64,000 nucleotides of DNA from Mantamonas sphyraenae (GCA_026936335.1 JAPMXV010000016.1:62001-126000); one strand, 5' to 3'; numbered from the stretch's first letter, positions 26,970 to 37,967 are shown. The notes: generated from the letters alone by a model not told the origin. A program made the numbers and translations.

Positions 26970-29251
26970 ATGTCTTCTGAAAACGCCCAGGACACACCCA
27001 CGTCCAGCAGCACCACGAGCGCCGCCTCCAACACACCCAGCAAAGGGACAAAGGGCAAAGCGTCCAAGTGGAAGCTGGTGGCAGCGCAGGACGTCCTTGC
27101 CAAATCGCGGCAAACCTCCCTGCAGACCATGTCTGTCCCCGGCCACGGAGGCCGTCTCAACAAGAGCACCCACGGCATGGAACGCATGCGTACCCTCACG
27201 TCCAGCGGCCAGTTTCGTGACCTCATGCGCAAGCAGATGGTGGTGGACGCCTTTGCATTGACATCCTCCCAGGCCGGCGACGCCTCCAAGGCGTCGGGCA
27301 CACCATGGTCCATGGCCAACGCGCTTGCAGACAGCAGCGTGTCGCAGCCCAGCCAGGCAAGCAGCACACGAGGACTCGAGGCCTCAGACAGCGAGCAGAG
27401 GGAGCACACGCCTGCAAGGACGCGCGCCAGCGAGGCCACCGAGCTCCACGTGGCCCGCCTGGAACACAGCATGCAACTCATGCAGCAACAGATGGAACTG
27501 GAGCGCAAGGAACACGCTCATCAGATGCAGGATCTGCGCATGAGTCTGAGTCAGCTGAACGGTGCCGGGACACAACCGCTCGACGCAGACTCGAGCTTGG
27601 ACGAGCGCTACCTCAGCCAGAGCGCAGCCAGCAGTGGCAGCAACGACGACGGAGACCAAGCCATGCGACTCAGCACCAAAGCAGACCGCTTTGCACAGTC
27701 GCTGTCTGTGGATGTGAGCAGCCGGGGCTCGCGCAACGGCGCCCTGCAAAGTCCCGGCTCCCCGTTCCGCAGGCACGCCGAGCAGTTGCAGAGCAGTGTG
27801 CGTGTGTACATGGACCAGCTCAAGCAAGAGACCCTTGAGGCTGTGCAGGCTGAGCACAGGGACTCGCAGCAGCTGGAGGCGACCATGATGGCCAACATCA
27901 ACGCCGTGCAAGACAAACTCAGCCACGATTACACCCAGTTGCTGCAGAAGGAAAACATCCTGGAGCAGTTGGTGGCCGAGGAGAAGGAGCGTCGACAACA
28001 CCAACTGCAGACGCTCAACGAAAAGGTGCGCGACATGGAATCCCGCCTGGAGGACACTTCGACGGGTGCCGAGAGTGGCCTCGCTGCAGAAGATGTCGAA
28101 GCGCTGCTTGAGTCGTTGCAGCGAGCCGAGTTGACCATTGCTCAGCAGGCACGCCACATCGAGAAACTGCAGGTGGACAACCAAAAGCTGACGCAGGATA
28201 CGTTGCTGCTGCGCGAAGCACACAAAAAGCAGCAGGAAGAGAGTAAGCCGATGCCGTACACATTGATGGGGACACACACACACGCTCACACACTCACACA
28301 TACGCATATACAGATACGCTGGTGAGACAGACACTGGATGCCCTCGTGCAACGCTGGGAAAAACTGGAGGACTCTTCCAGCAGCCTGTACGCAGGAGTCA
28401 CGGAGCTGTACAGCCACCAAAAGCGTCTGGACAAGCAAATGGAGGGCATCGGTCAGCTGGACGTTGTGGTGGCAGCTCTGCGCCAGCGTGTGGACGGCAT
28501 CGAGACGGAGGCGCTCGTGGCACAACGTGAAAGCGAACACGGTTCCCAGAAGCAGCTGTTGGACGACAAACATATCCAAAGTCTGCGCCACAAGGTGCTC
28601 AACCATGAAGAGCGCATTGGGGCCATGTTTGAGTCGCACAGGCACTGGGCTGCCGTGACACAGCAAAAGATGGGCGCCCTGGAAGACAGCTTGCAAGCGG
28701 CCGTGTTGGCTTGGACCAAGGAGGCCGGAGCACGACGCAACGGCGGATCTGGCTCCAACAGTGTGGCATCCTCCTCCACAGCCTCCACTCAGGTGATTGG
28801 CAGTCGCATCAGCCAGCTGTACAAAGACGTCGAGCGTCTGCGCTCAAACAGGCATGTGGCCAACAAGCACGACACCGACGCCGTGCCATCCACAGACACG
28901 GTTGCCCAAGAGGAGACGCAGGTTGCGTCAGGCAGCAGCAGCGGCAGCAGCACGGAAAGCACAAACGGTCAGCCGCTCAGCTCCAGCATGCTGGCAAGCC
29001 ACTACGAGGCGGAACGAGATGATGAATTGGATGTGCAAGTGGCCAAAGTGCTTCAACAGCTTCAGCTGCCAGCACGCATGCAGCTCAAGCGATTGGCCAA
29101 AGGCGTCTACCTTTTCCAGGGCCAGCGCCTCCAGGTGAAGCTGGCCAACAGCAACGTCGTCGTGCGTCGCGGTGGCGGCTACGAACTCCTCTTTACCTAT
29201 TTGTACGACGTGTGGGCAACCGATTTGGGAGTGGCGAGCGGAGCGAATTGA
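26970..29251 (+). CDS. Coiled-coil protein with GAR-like C-terminal domain
   Basis: Two exons, 26970-28242 and 28314-29251, with a 71 bp intron ending in CACACAT...CAG, give 736 residues. I chose ATG 26970 because no in-frame ATG lies between it and the divergent Band-7 start. The N-terminal ~170 residues are Ser/Thr-rich and basic. Long coiled-coil segments follow: ~170-200 (RLEHSMQLMQQQMELERKEH), ~290-420, and ~430-560 after the join EENTLVRQTLDALVQRWEKL. The last ~75 residues read QLKRLAKGVYLFQGQRLQVK then LANSNVVVRRGGGYELLFTY, similar in pattern to the GAR (GAS2-related, microtubule-binding) domain core, VRILRNxVMVRVGGGW. A microtubule- or basal-body-linked role is therefore possible but unproven. 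The protein has no membrane segment. Confidence 0.7.
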
Positions 29252-29287
29252 TGGTTTGCTTTCTTCTTTTCCGTCCTCCACCCCCAT

Positions 29288-29630
29288 CTACCTTTGCTGT
29301 GACTCGACCAGATCCTTCAAATACAGCAGCTGGTCATCTCCACGCTTGAGCAAAGTGCGAATGTGATCGTCCTCGCTGTCCTCTGTGTGTACGGGAACAA
29401 GCGTGGTGTGAGTGATCCCGCTACGTTGTACCGCTTCCCCCTATCCCTACCACACCCTCACACCCACCTGGATGAAGGCGGAACTGGCGCTTGATCTCTG
29501 CTTGCACTTCATGTGCCATTCCCGGCTGCAGCCCTCTGCTTGCGCGCAGCAGGTCGCGATATTGCTTCCGTACTTGCGCCTTGCGGATGAACGACGTCAA
29601 TGACGGACCAGCCACGCGGCTACTGCTCAT
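29288..29630 (-). CDS. LYR-motif protein, LYRM2-like
   Basis: LYR proteins are small mitochondrial matrix factors that bind acyl carrier protein and help assemble respiratory complexes or Fe-S clusters. Two exons, 29468-29630 and 29288-29382, with an 85 bp intron in phase 1 give 85 residues (human LYRM2 is 88). It starts MSSSRVAGPSLTSFIRKAQV, then RKQYRDLLRAS, the L/I-Y-R-type motif with downstream Arg, and EIKRQFRLHPGEDSEDDHIR across the junction, matching LYRM2's REEFRRNKSATEEDTIRMM. The end is QLLYLKDLVESQQR, matching QLKELEKTLALAKS. The motif reads QYRDLL, so the first LYR residue is Gln. It lies between the GAR-like gene (36 bp tail-to-tail gap) and the lipase-GTPase gene (112 bp head-to-head). 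Confidence 0.85.
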
Positions 29631-29742
29631 ACTATCCTCACACACACTCTCTCTGTCTCTCTGCGTCTATTGCACACAGTGTGCCTGGTTTGACGTCGTC
29701 CCGGACCTATGCTTGGTCGCGCCGGCGTAGACAACACTTTGG

Positions 29743-32700
29743 ATGACAAGCACGGCCGAGTCGCTGCAACAGTTCCTGGCCCGTTGCAACCTGCCGGTGG
29801 AACAAGCCGAACATGTGCAGGCTCAGTTTCTGGAACACGGCGTAGACACGTCCATGCTGTCGCAGCTGGACCACGACGTGCTCACGTCCATGGGAATCGA
29901 CAAGGCCGGCACACGAATGGCCATCTTGCGAACTGCGCCCGGGCGACGCACACACGCCCGCTCTCGCTCCCACGCCTTGCCTGACGGCATGTCCCCAGCC
30001 GCCATGTCCATGCCCAACACCTCTGTTACCCTCAACGGCTCCTCCACGGCCTCGCCGGCCACCAGCAAACGCAACTCGCACAGCTCGCGAGGCTCGTTCT
30101 CCTTCAACACCGACACAAGCCTACCAGGCCTGTTGCCGGGCCATGCGCAGCACCCAGAGACCATCGAGGGCAGCCAGGTGGCCCAACGTGTCGAGCACTG
30201 GCACAACATCTTTTCTGCTGTCTGCGTGTGCAAGTCTGTGTACGAGGACGACGGAAGCGCAACGGAGATCCTCTCCGCGCTGCCAGTCGCCCACCGCGTG
30301 CGAGCCACCTGCATGGCCACCGAATCATCGTGGCGCTGGCAGATCAGCGAGCTCATGGATGGCACCACCTTTGTCTCCTTTGCCGGCACAGACGCCTTTG
30401 CTGACGTCATGGTCGACACAAACTTCACTCCCTTCCCGTCCTTTGGCGGTAAGGTGCACCGTGGCTTCATCCATCGTGCCAAAGAGGTGCCTCTCGAGCC
30501 TCTGATTGCGGTACTCGAGGCAGGACACAAGCTGGTGCTCACTGGACACTCTCTCGGAGGCGCGGTCGCCGTGATGGTGGCCATGTGTCTGCACGAACAC
30601 TCGCCAGCCCTCATCAACGCCGACCAGCTCACTGTCATTACGTTTGGCATGCCTCAGGTCGGCGACAAGGAGTTTTCGCAGTATGTGGGGCGGAACAACC
30701 TCACCGAGATCTTTCACATCCTTGTCAATTGCAAAGACATGGTGCCGCGCATGCACGCGTACACGGAATCCTTCCGAAACAGGCTCATTGATGCATTGGG
30801 TGCGTCGCAACCCACTGTGTCCTCCACCGACGACGGTGCGGGTGGCTCCACGCAGCACGAAAACGCGCAAACACGCGGCGTCATGCAGTCCCTCCTCGAC
30901 AACGTGTCCAAACACATGGTGCAGCTGGCCGAGTCGTCTTTGATGCGCTTTGAACCCTTTGGCGTGTTTTACATCCTCGACGGCGACGTGGACGACGTGT
31001 TGCAACCCACCACACGCGACAACTTTGTCGACTGGCTCGCCACCACCATCGACGTGCGTGTGGAAAGCGTGGCCGAACATCGTGTCTTTGCCTACCTGGA
31101 GCGCTTTCTCGTCAAGACCCAATGGCTGTTTGATCTGGACAGTATCAACAACAGCTCCACATACAAGTTTCACTTTGCCGGCTCAGTCAGCTACCCCATC
31201 AACGACGAGAACACGGACGACGAAGATGACAACGGCAAGCAAACCGTCGTCCTGGGCGAGGACGGCGAACTGGCAGGCGTGGCTGACCTGGAGGTTGCCG
31301 TCGAGACTGCGGATGGACATGACGACGCTGCCCAAGAATCCACCACCACCAAAGACACAGCACAGAGCGAGGGCACACAAGGCAGTGATTCTGGCGAAAC
31401 GGGACCCAGCATCGACGAACTGGACGACATGGACGACCTCAAGGAGCGGGAGGAGGGGCGCAAGCCGGATCCGCGTGGCGACGACGTCGACGTCGACCAG
31501 GACGACGAGTACGTGATGGTGGACCATGGCCATGGTGGCTCCAGCAGCTCGCGTACTGAAACACCCAACATCGAACGGATCGACCTGACGCCCTGGGTGG
31601 ACGATGTGTCGGTGCGCTTCACTGGCATCTCCATGCAGCTGACACTGCGTGGCCCGAACCTGGGCTTTGTGCAGCGAGTGCGCATCTCGGGCTTTGCACG
31701 CGAGGTGTTTCAGCCCTCGTCCGTGCAGGTGGAGGAGTGGGCAGAGGCACGTTGTGTGATGGAACACATTGGCGAGGTGACCGTACTGGTTCCAGGCGCC
31801 GTCACCAACCACCAGCTGCGCACAGGCTCCGTGGTCACTGTAGAGTCTCCGTTTGGCTCATGCGACAAAACCATCGACAGCGGCGTCATCAAAACATTCA
31901 CCGTGCTCAGCGACTGCGCCGCCGTCATTGCCAAGCTCTCGCTGACGGAAATGTTTGATCGTGCGTTTGCTCGCTCACTCATCTTTGGCGCCCGCAACGC
32001 AGACTCGGGCGTGTCCCGCTCGCTGTTGGACTCGCTGATGGAGCTGCAGTTGATCCTGACAGGTACGAGCAAGAGTGCCCAGTCCGTGTCGCTCGCCACC
32101 GTGTATGCAGACTACTTCCATCAGGAGAACAGGGAGCTGCACGTGAGCATGGACCAGGCTCGTGGCATCATTGCAGACATGGATATCTTTGCCGAGAGCA
32201 GCACGGGCCTGCAGGGTGCCATCAATTCCCTCGTCACCTCGTTCAAGGACGGACCCAGCTCCGGATTCGGCTCCTACCTCGAGTACCTCCGCTGGTTGGC
32301 CGATCAGAAGCTGCGCCTCAGCCTCTCGTTCACACCCAACATCGAGTTTTTCCTGGAGTCCAAGGTGCTGGTGGCTTTGCAAGAATCGAGCAGCCTAAGC
32401 GAGTCGGGCCACGCAAAGTTTGTGGAGGCCTGCTTCACACTGCGTCAGCATCTCATGCGCTACTTTGTCGTCGGTGTGGCTGGCACCAGTGGCACAGGTA
32501 AGAGCGCCCTGCTCAAGGGGCTGTTTGGCGACCGCTTGCCCAACGCGCAGGTCTCCCACGTCCTGCGCTCCGACTACACCCACATCCACTTTATGCGAGA
32601 CGTGGAGCACGTGAGCGTGGCCGAGTTTCCGGGAAGCAACCATCCCAACTTTCTGGGCAAGGGGGCGCAGGCCTGGGGTGGGGCAGGGGCCAACGGAGGC

Positions 32701-33204
32701 GTCGGAAGCGGCCTGTCCAGCAGCAGTAGCAGCAGCAGCAGTAGCAGCAGCGGAGGCGACGCAAGCGGTGACGGCTGGCAACCTTATGCAAACGAGCGAC
32801 GACAGGACAGCTTGGTGCCCATCGGACTGCCGTACTTTGCATGCAGCGTCCTCCTGGTGGTGTTGCAAATGGGCCACGTGGCTGCCGAACAGGTGGCTCT
32901 CATCAGGCAGATCCAACGCGAAGCTCGCAACGTACCTTTGTTGGTGCTGTTCAACAAGGCCGATCTGCTGATGGGCACGTTCAACACCAAGCACGAGTTT
33001 TCCGTGCTCTTTGCTCACCACTGTTCGCTGTTGGGTCTGAACGAGCGCAACGCATTGATGACGAGCATGAAGCACGACAAAGACGGCAAGCTGCGCAAGC
33101 TGGGCATCTCTGACGCACGTGCCGTCGAGACGTGGCTGCAGAAGCAGACCATCAGCAGCGGATTGGATCTGAAGAAGCAAACGGGCAACAAAAAGGTCGC
33201 ATGA
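29743..33204 (+). CDS. SAM - class-3 lipase - P-loop GTPase fusion protein
   Basis: The single-exon 1,153-residue frame starts at ATG 29743. Residues ~5-68 form a SAM-like domain (SLQQFLARCNLPVEQAEHV to LTSMGIDKAGTRMAILR). Residues ~150-350 form a class-3 (fungal-type) lipase: FVSFAGTDAFADVMVD, GKVHRGFIHRAKEV, the nucleophile elbow LVLTGHSLGGAVA (Ser270), VITFGMPQVGD and a late NCKDMVPRMHAY. Residues ~480-620 are acidic and disordered. A beta-rich region follows (~620-720). From ~905 there is a GTPase-like domain: P-loop VGVAGTSGTGKSALLKG (Lys920, Ser921), a degenerate switch region VAEFPGSNHP in place of DxxG, a poly-Ser loop, and VLFNKADLLMG (NKxD at 1071-1074). No signal peptide. I know of no standard family with this order; a lipid-acting enzyme controlled by a nucleotide-binding domain is inference. 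Confidence 0.8.
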   Translation: MTSTAESLQQFLARCNLPVEQAEHVQAQFLEHGVDTSMLSQLDHDVLTSMGIDKAGTRMAILRTAPGRRTHARSRSHALPDGMSPAAMSMPNTSVTLNGSSTASPATSKRNSHSSRGSFSFNTDTSLPGLLPGHAQHPETIEGSQVAQRVEHWHNIFSAVCVCKSVYEDDGSATEILSALPVAHRVRATCMATESSWRWQISELMDGTTFVSFAGTDAFADVMVDTNFTPFPSFGGKVHRGFIHRAKEVPLEPLIAVLEAGHKLVLTGHSLGGAVAVMVAMCLHEHSPALINADQLTVITFGMPQVGDKEFSQYVGRNNLTEIFHILVNCKDMVPRMHAYTESFRNRLIDALGASQPTVSSTDDGAGGSTQHENAQTRGVMQSLLDNVSKHMVQLAESSLMRFEPFGVFYILDGDVDDVLQPTTRDNFVDWLATTIDVRVESVAEHRVFAYLERFLVKTQWLFDLDSINNSSTYKFHFAGSVSYPINDENTDDEDDNGKQTVVLGEDGELAGVADLEVAVETADGHDDAAQESTTTKDTAQSEGTQGSDSGETGPSIDELDDMDDLKEREEGRKPDPRGDDVDVDQDDEYVMVDHGHGGSSSSRTETPNIERIDLTPWVDDVSVRFTGISMQLTLRGPNLGFVQRVRISGFAREVFQPSSVQVEEWAEARCVMEHIGEVTVLVPGAVTNHQLRTGSVVTVESPFGSCDKTIDSGVIKTFTVLSDCAAVIAKLSLTEMFDRAFARSLIFGARNADSGVSRSLLDSLMELQLILTGTSKSAQSVSLATVYADYFHQENRELHVSMDQARGIIADMDIFAESSTGLQGAINSLVTSFKDGPSSGFGSYLEYLRWLADQKLRLSLSFTPNIEFFLESKVLVALQESSSLSESGHAKFVEACFTLRQHLMRYFVVGVAGTSGTGKSALLKGLFGDRLPNAQVSHVLRSDYTHIHFMRDVEHVSVAEFPGSNHPNFLGKGAQAWGGAGANGGVGSGLSSSSSSSSSSSSGGDASGDGWQPYANERRQDSLVPIGLPYFACSVLLVVLQMGHVAAEQVALIRQIQREARNVPLLVLFNKADLLMGTFNTKHEFSVLFAHHCSLLGLNERNALMTSMKHDKDGKLRKLGISDARAVETWLQKQTISSGLDLKKQTGNKKVA

Positions 33205-33232
33205 AAACATCGTGCATTGGTTGCAATCCACA

Positions 33233-35754
33233 TCAATCCACCTTGACCGAGGCGTAGATCTTGCGCACAAAGAGGAGGCAAGAGACGTAGCCGACGGTGC
33301 CCGTGAGGACAAAGAAGAGAGAGCAGATGATGAGAGAATAGCCGAAAAACACAATGCCGGCCGTGATGCCCACACCCTGGACATTGTAGACAAAGTAAGA
33401 GATGGAGTAGAGGAAGACGTAGATTGCCGAAGCGCCTGGGGTGAGGAAGGAGCGCCACCACCAGTGGTAGTCCTCTGCGCAGAGCTGAAAGTAGCACAGG
33501 CTGATGGCGATCTCGGAAGCGGTGATAGTGAGGATGATAAAGACGACAACGAGGAAGCCAAACAGGTAGTAGACCTGGTCGTTCCAGATGCTGGACATGA
33601 TGAAGTACAGCTCGATAAACACAGCTCCAAACGGAAGCACGCCGCCGGCCAGGATAACCACGATGCTGTTCATGTACCAGGGCAGCTCAGGGATGGTGCG
33701 AGCGAGTTGCATGGTGCGCACGGGCTGTGTGATCTGCTCCTTGCTGTAGCCGATGTACGAGCCGACAAAGACGAGCGGCACCGAGATGAACAGCCACAGG
33801 CTAAACAGAGCCAGGATGGTGCCAAAGGGAACGGCGCCCGTGGAGCCGAGGTGCCAGAGGAAGAAGTCGAGCACAAGAAAGACGACAGTAAGGAGGGCCG
33901 GGTAGAGGAGGGCGGTGAGGAGGAAGTTTGTCTTCCACGCGTCCTGCTTGAGCATCTTGTAGTTGCGTGCAGAGACGTAGCCTGCAAGGAGGCCCATGAT
34001 GGCAAAGAGGAGCAGGACGGCGGTGGTGAGAGCACCGCGGGTGGCGGGTGAGAGGAAGCCCAGGAGAGCAAAGAACATGGTGACGACGGTCATGGCGTAC
34101 ACCTGAGCGCCAGTGCCGGCCAGGGCAGAGAGAAGCATGGGGTTGACGGGCGGTCGGAACACATCTGTGTGGACCAGCTTCCAGCCAGTCTCCTCGGGCT
34201 CGTCCTCAGGGTCCTCCATCTGCTGGTTGTAGCGTACAAAGTCTGCGCTGAGGGTGCGCATAAGGATCATGGCCACCATGCCGGTGAGGAAGAGGACAAT
34301 CATGAGGGAGTTGATGATGGAGAACCAGTGGATGTCCTCGTCGCTGGAGCGCAGGTAGGGGTCCCAGCGCTGCGACCACTTTGTGCTGGAGCTCTCCCAC
34401 TCGATGTCGTAGGTGAAAATGACTTCACCCTCGCTCTTGGGGTCCACCAGCTGGAACGGTGCCGTGCCGATGGACGAGCAGGTCTCCGGTTCGTTGGGGT
34501 CTTCCTTGGCGGTGACGGCTGCCACCTTGTGGGCCTCGTCGGGCTCTGTCTTGTCCTCGTCCTGGGCGGTCTCGGAATCCTTGGCCTTGGCCTCGTCTGC
34601 GGCGCCGCCGTCTGCGTTGGCAGCCTCTTCGCCCGTGGGGGCATCGCCATCCTTCTTGGCGGCAGCTGCCGCGGCGTCCTTGGGCATGGTGTGAGCCACG
34701 CTGGCGGGGTAGACCTCAAAGCCGACGATGCGTGTTTGTTCGGCCGGCTTGTCGCTCTCGTCCGAGTTGAGGAGCAGGCGGATGGTAAAGTGGTTGTGGA
34801 GGTAGCTGTGTGTTGTGAGGATGTGCGTGTGTGTGAGTGGGTGGGTATTCCACGACGTGGTTGGTGGTGTGTGGTGTGTACGGACGCAGCTGGAATTCGC
34901 CTTGGCGCCATGCGGCGTCGACGGCCTGGCGGAAACGCACCTCTTTCCCTCCTCCGTGCCCGGGTGTACAACAGGGTCCCCGATCACGCCAAGCGGGAAG
35001 CCCTGGTCGTAGACGACGGTGCTAACGTCAGAGCCCTCCTCGAGGTAGACTTGCTTGCGTGTAGCGGCAGGCAGGTTGTCGACCGTCCTGTGTGGCAGAA
35101 TGGGATGATGATGGGATGTCAGACACGGGCAGACACACAGGGGAAGGCAGCGGGCAAGAGGTGGGCATGGAACCAAAACGCAAAAGAGGTAATCATGAGT
35201 ACGGTAGGATGGACGATGCAAGGGGCGGGAGTGGAAGGTGTGGACGGGAGGCGAGCGGTGGGAGCGCAACGGAGGGTTGGGCTGGGGAATCGGAAGCGGG
35301 GCCAAAGGGAAAACGGCTGCGGGGCGTGGACACAACACAACACGTACCAGTGGATGTGGTACTCCTCCTGGATGCGCTCATGGAAGAGGGCCATGTCGGC
35401 CTTGGTGAGCTTGACCTTGCAGAGGACGCGGCACTTGACGGGCTTGCCGAGGTTGAGCTTGAAGGCACTGCTTTCCATGCGGCCACCGCCCAGCACCTGG
35501 CCGAGGTTCTCGCCGGTCTCCTCGATCTTGTCGGGCTTGCAGAAGGGCAGGGAGTAAAAGTCGTAGGGCACCTGGGTCTTGGTGGAGGTCATCTCGTTGA
35601 CGTAGAGCGGCACCTCTGCGTTGGTGGTGTACTCTGTGGGCGAGACGCCCGGCAGGTAAAAGGCGTGCACGGAGGACACGCAAGCAAGACACACAACCAC
35701 AAGGAGGGCAACACACAGTCCCGTGCGAGAGTTGGTTGCAGCGGCAGCTCGCAT
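33233..35754 (-). CDS. TM9SF nonaspanin (EMP70 family)
   Basis: Nonaspanins are nine-helix Golgi/endosomal proteins involved in sorting of transmembrane cargo and in adhesion and phagocytosis. Three exons on the minus strand, 35348-35754, 34941-35087 and 33233-34805, with introns of 260 and 135 bp give 708 residues. A signal peptide is visible (LCVALLVVVCLACVSSVHAF), then FYLPGVSPTEYTTNAEVPLY, FYSLPFCKPD and the junction EEYHIHWTVDNLPAATR. The second junction reads TEEGKSYLHNHFTI. Typical nonaspanin segments follow (HTDVFRPPVNPMLLSALAG, LPFGAVFIELYFIMSSIW, EDYHWWWRSFLTPG), and the end KIYASVKVD carries the KxD Golgi-retention signal. A ~70-residue Ala/Asp/Glu-rich insert in the luminal domain (after SVAHTMPKDAAAAAAKKDG) is unusual. 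It is tail-to-tail with the lipase-GTPase gene (28 bp). Confidence 0.93.
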
Positions 35755-35810
35755 GGTGGGAATCGGTTGGGTTGGAGCGAGCGGGGAGTCGCCAACAAAT
35801 TCTTCATGGT

Positions 35811-37967
35811 TTATGCGTCCTCCAGAGACACACTCTTGTCGGTGCTCATCTGGGTGGCCGTGTCGGGCTTGTTGTCGACGACGTACTTGAGCAGGTCGAT
35901 GCGAGAGCAGACGCCGATGACAAAGCTCTTGCTGGACTTTTCTGTGCCGCTGTATGTGGTCTGGCTGCTGACGACGAGCACAAAGTGGTGCTTGTCAAAC
36001 GCATCCGACAGCTCGCCCAGGGTGGTGCTGTTGCCCACGGTGCGGAAGTCCTTGAACAGGCACGCGGTGACCGGATCGTCGCCACTCACCTTGCCGCCCA
36101 TGACACGTGCGGTGAGGTTGCCCTCTGTGACCACGCCCATGACGGAGCCGTTGGCGTCGATGACGGGCAGCTGGTCGAATCCCTCCTCCGAAAGGATGGC
36201 AATGGCCTGCTTGCAGCTCACGTCCTCGGTGACGGTGATGGGCTCCGTGAAGTTGAGCTCGCCCACGGTGCGGTTGCACCACCACTCCTTGGTCTCCTTG
36301 GGCTTCTCCTTGAGGAACCCCTTCTCGATCATCCAGTCGTCGGAAAGGAACTTGGTCATGTAGTTGCGTGTGGAGTCGGGCAGGATGACCACACAGTTCT
36401 GGCCTTCCTCCAGCTCGCGGGCAGCCTCAATGGCGCAGTACACAGCCGTGCCGCTGGAGCCACCGCACAGGAGACCCTCCTCGCGGATGAGACGGCGAGC
36501 CATCAGGAAAGACGGCTTGTCCTCGCTCTTGACCCACTTGTCGACAATCTTGCGCTCCAGGACACGCGGGATAAAGTCGTACCCGATGCCCTCGACCTGG
36601 TATCCACCGGCCTCGTTGTCGTGGTCAGGTGACAGGAAGGAGCCGACGGGGTCGACGCCCACAATGATGCAGTCCGGGTTGGCCTCCTTCAGGCGACGTG
36701 CGTTGCCTGTGATGGTGCCGCCCGTGCCTGCTCCAGCCACAAACATGTCGACCTTGTTGTCCAGGGCCTCCAGGATCTCCACAGCCGTACCTTCGTAGTG
36801 CGCCAGCGGGTTGGACGGGTTGCGGTACTGGTCCAGGATGTGCGAGTTGGGCAGCTCCTCGTTCAGGCGGTTCGCCACGCCAATGTGCGACTCGGGCGAG
36901 TTGTACGCGGCGTCGTTGGGCGTGCGGATGATCTCGGCACCCAGAGCGCGGAGGACATCCACCTGTGTGTGTGTGCGTGTGTGAGCACGGGTCGCGATGG
37001 AGATGTGATCCACAGCAGTCTCGTCTCAGCCTACCTTTTCGTTGGACATCTTCTCGGGCATGGTGATGATCATACGGTAGCCCTTGATGGCCGCAGCCAG
37101 AGCAATGCCGATACCTGTGTGGGGAAAAAAGGGAAAGGGAAAGGTGAGCAACGGAAAAAGGGGTCAGATTCGAGAACCAAATTCGTCGAGCGAGTCCGCC
37201 GTCGGCGAGGCTCGCCAACATGCAACGTACCGGTGTTGCCACTGGTGGGCTCGATCAGAGTGTCGCCAGGCTTGATGGTGCCAGCCTCCTCTGCGTCAAT
37301 GACCATGCGGTACCCGATGCTGTGGGTTGCGGAATGCGGCGCAGAACAGCACGTCAGCACACACGAGCACACACGAGGCACACACGCACAACACAGCCTC
37401 GGCGAGGTTGCGTCCACAGACATCGCTTTCACGTCCTGGCTCGACAAGGGGAAACTCACCGGTCCTTCACTGAGCCACCGGCGTTGAAAAACTCGCACTG
37501 GGAGGGGATGCACGCGAATTTTCGCGAGTGTGAGCGGGCCAAGAAGAAACGGTGCGGTGAACGCGTGCACGGGGCTCACTGCGAGACCACACCCACGCTG
37601 CGACGACTCACCTTGCCAAACAGGTTGCACTTGAGGCCTTCGGCCTTGGCAATCTTGTCCAGACGGACGAGCGGCGTGTTGCCGATGTGCTCGAGAATCG
37701 TGTCGAGGACCTTGGGCTCGGTTTGCCTGTGGGGGGAGGGGATGGGACGACGACAGTGGCAGGCACAGACGGTTCATGCACGAAAGAGGGTGAGTGGAAC
37801 GTGGGTGGCACCGAGAAAGGGTGAGTGGGTGTGAAAACGGACCTGCCACGAAGACGGTGCGGGCACTTGGCCTCGTTGTCGGTATCGTTCGGCTTCCAAG
37901 TGCACTTGTTGGGTCCTTCGTCCTCAATGAGGGGATGCGACGGCGTTTCCTGTTCGGTGGTGCTCAT
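35811..37967 (-). CDS. CBS: Cystathionine beta-synthase with heme-site-like N-terminus
   Basis: CBS condenses serine and homocysteine to cystathionine, the first step of transsulfuration, using PLP. Six exons on the minus strand (37843-37967, 37612-37726, 37460-37497, 37231-37319, 37035-37114, 35811-36962) give 532 residues (human 551). Seen in order: N-terminal [18 protein letters not shown], resembling the Cys and His heme ligands of animal [17 protein letters not shown]; the PLP-lysine region [16 protein letters not shown]; the substrate loop [15 protein letters not shown]; the phosphate-binding loop [24 protein letters not shown]; and a C-terminal pair of CBS (Bateman) domains from ~[19 protein letters not shown] with [16 protein letters not shown]. 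The Bateman module suggests allosteric control, but SAM response cannot be read from sequence. Introns have CA-rich acceptors. It is head-to-head with the second LYR gene (61 bp). Confidence 0.95.

Noticed and set aside
29743-33204. Reading the lipase gene as two adjacent genes (lipase, GTPase)
   Set aside because: The frame is continuous for 1,153 codons, with no stop or promoter-like gap between domains.
34169-35557. 462-codon plus-strand frame
   Set aside because: Antisense to TM9SF; the minus strand gives a complete nonaspanin with splice sites.
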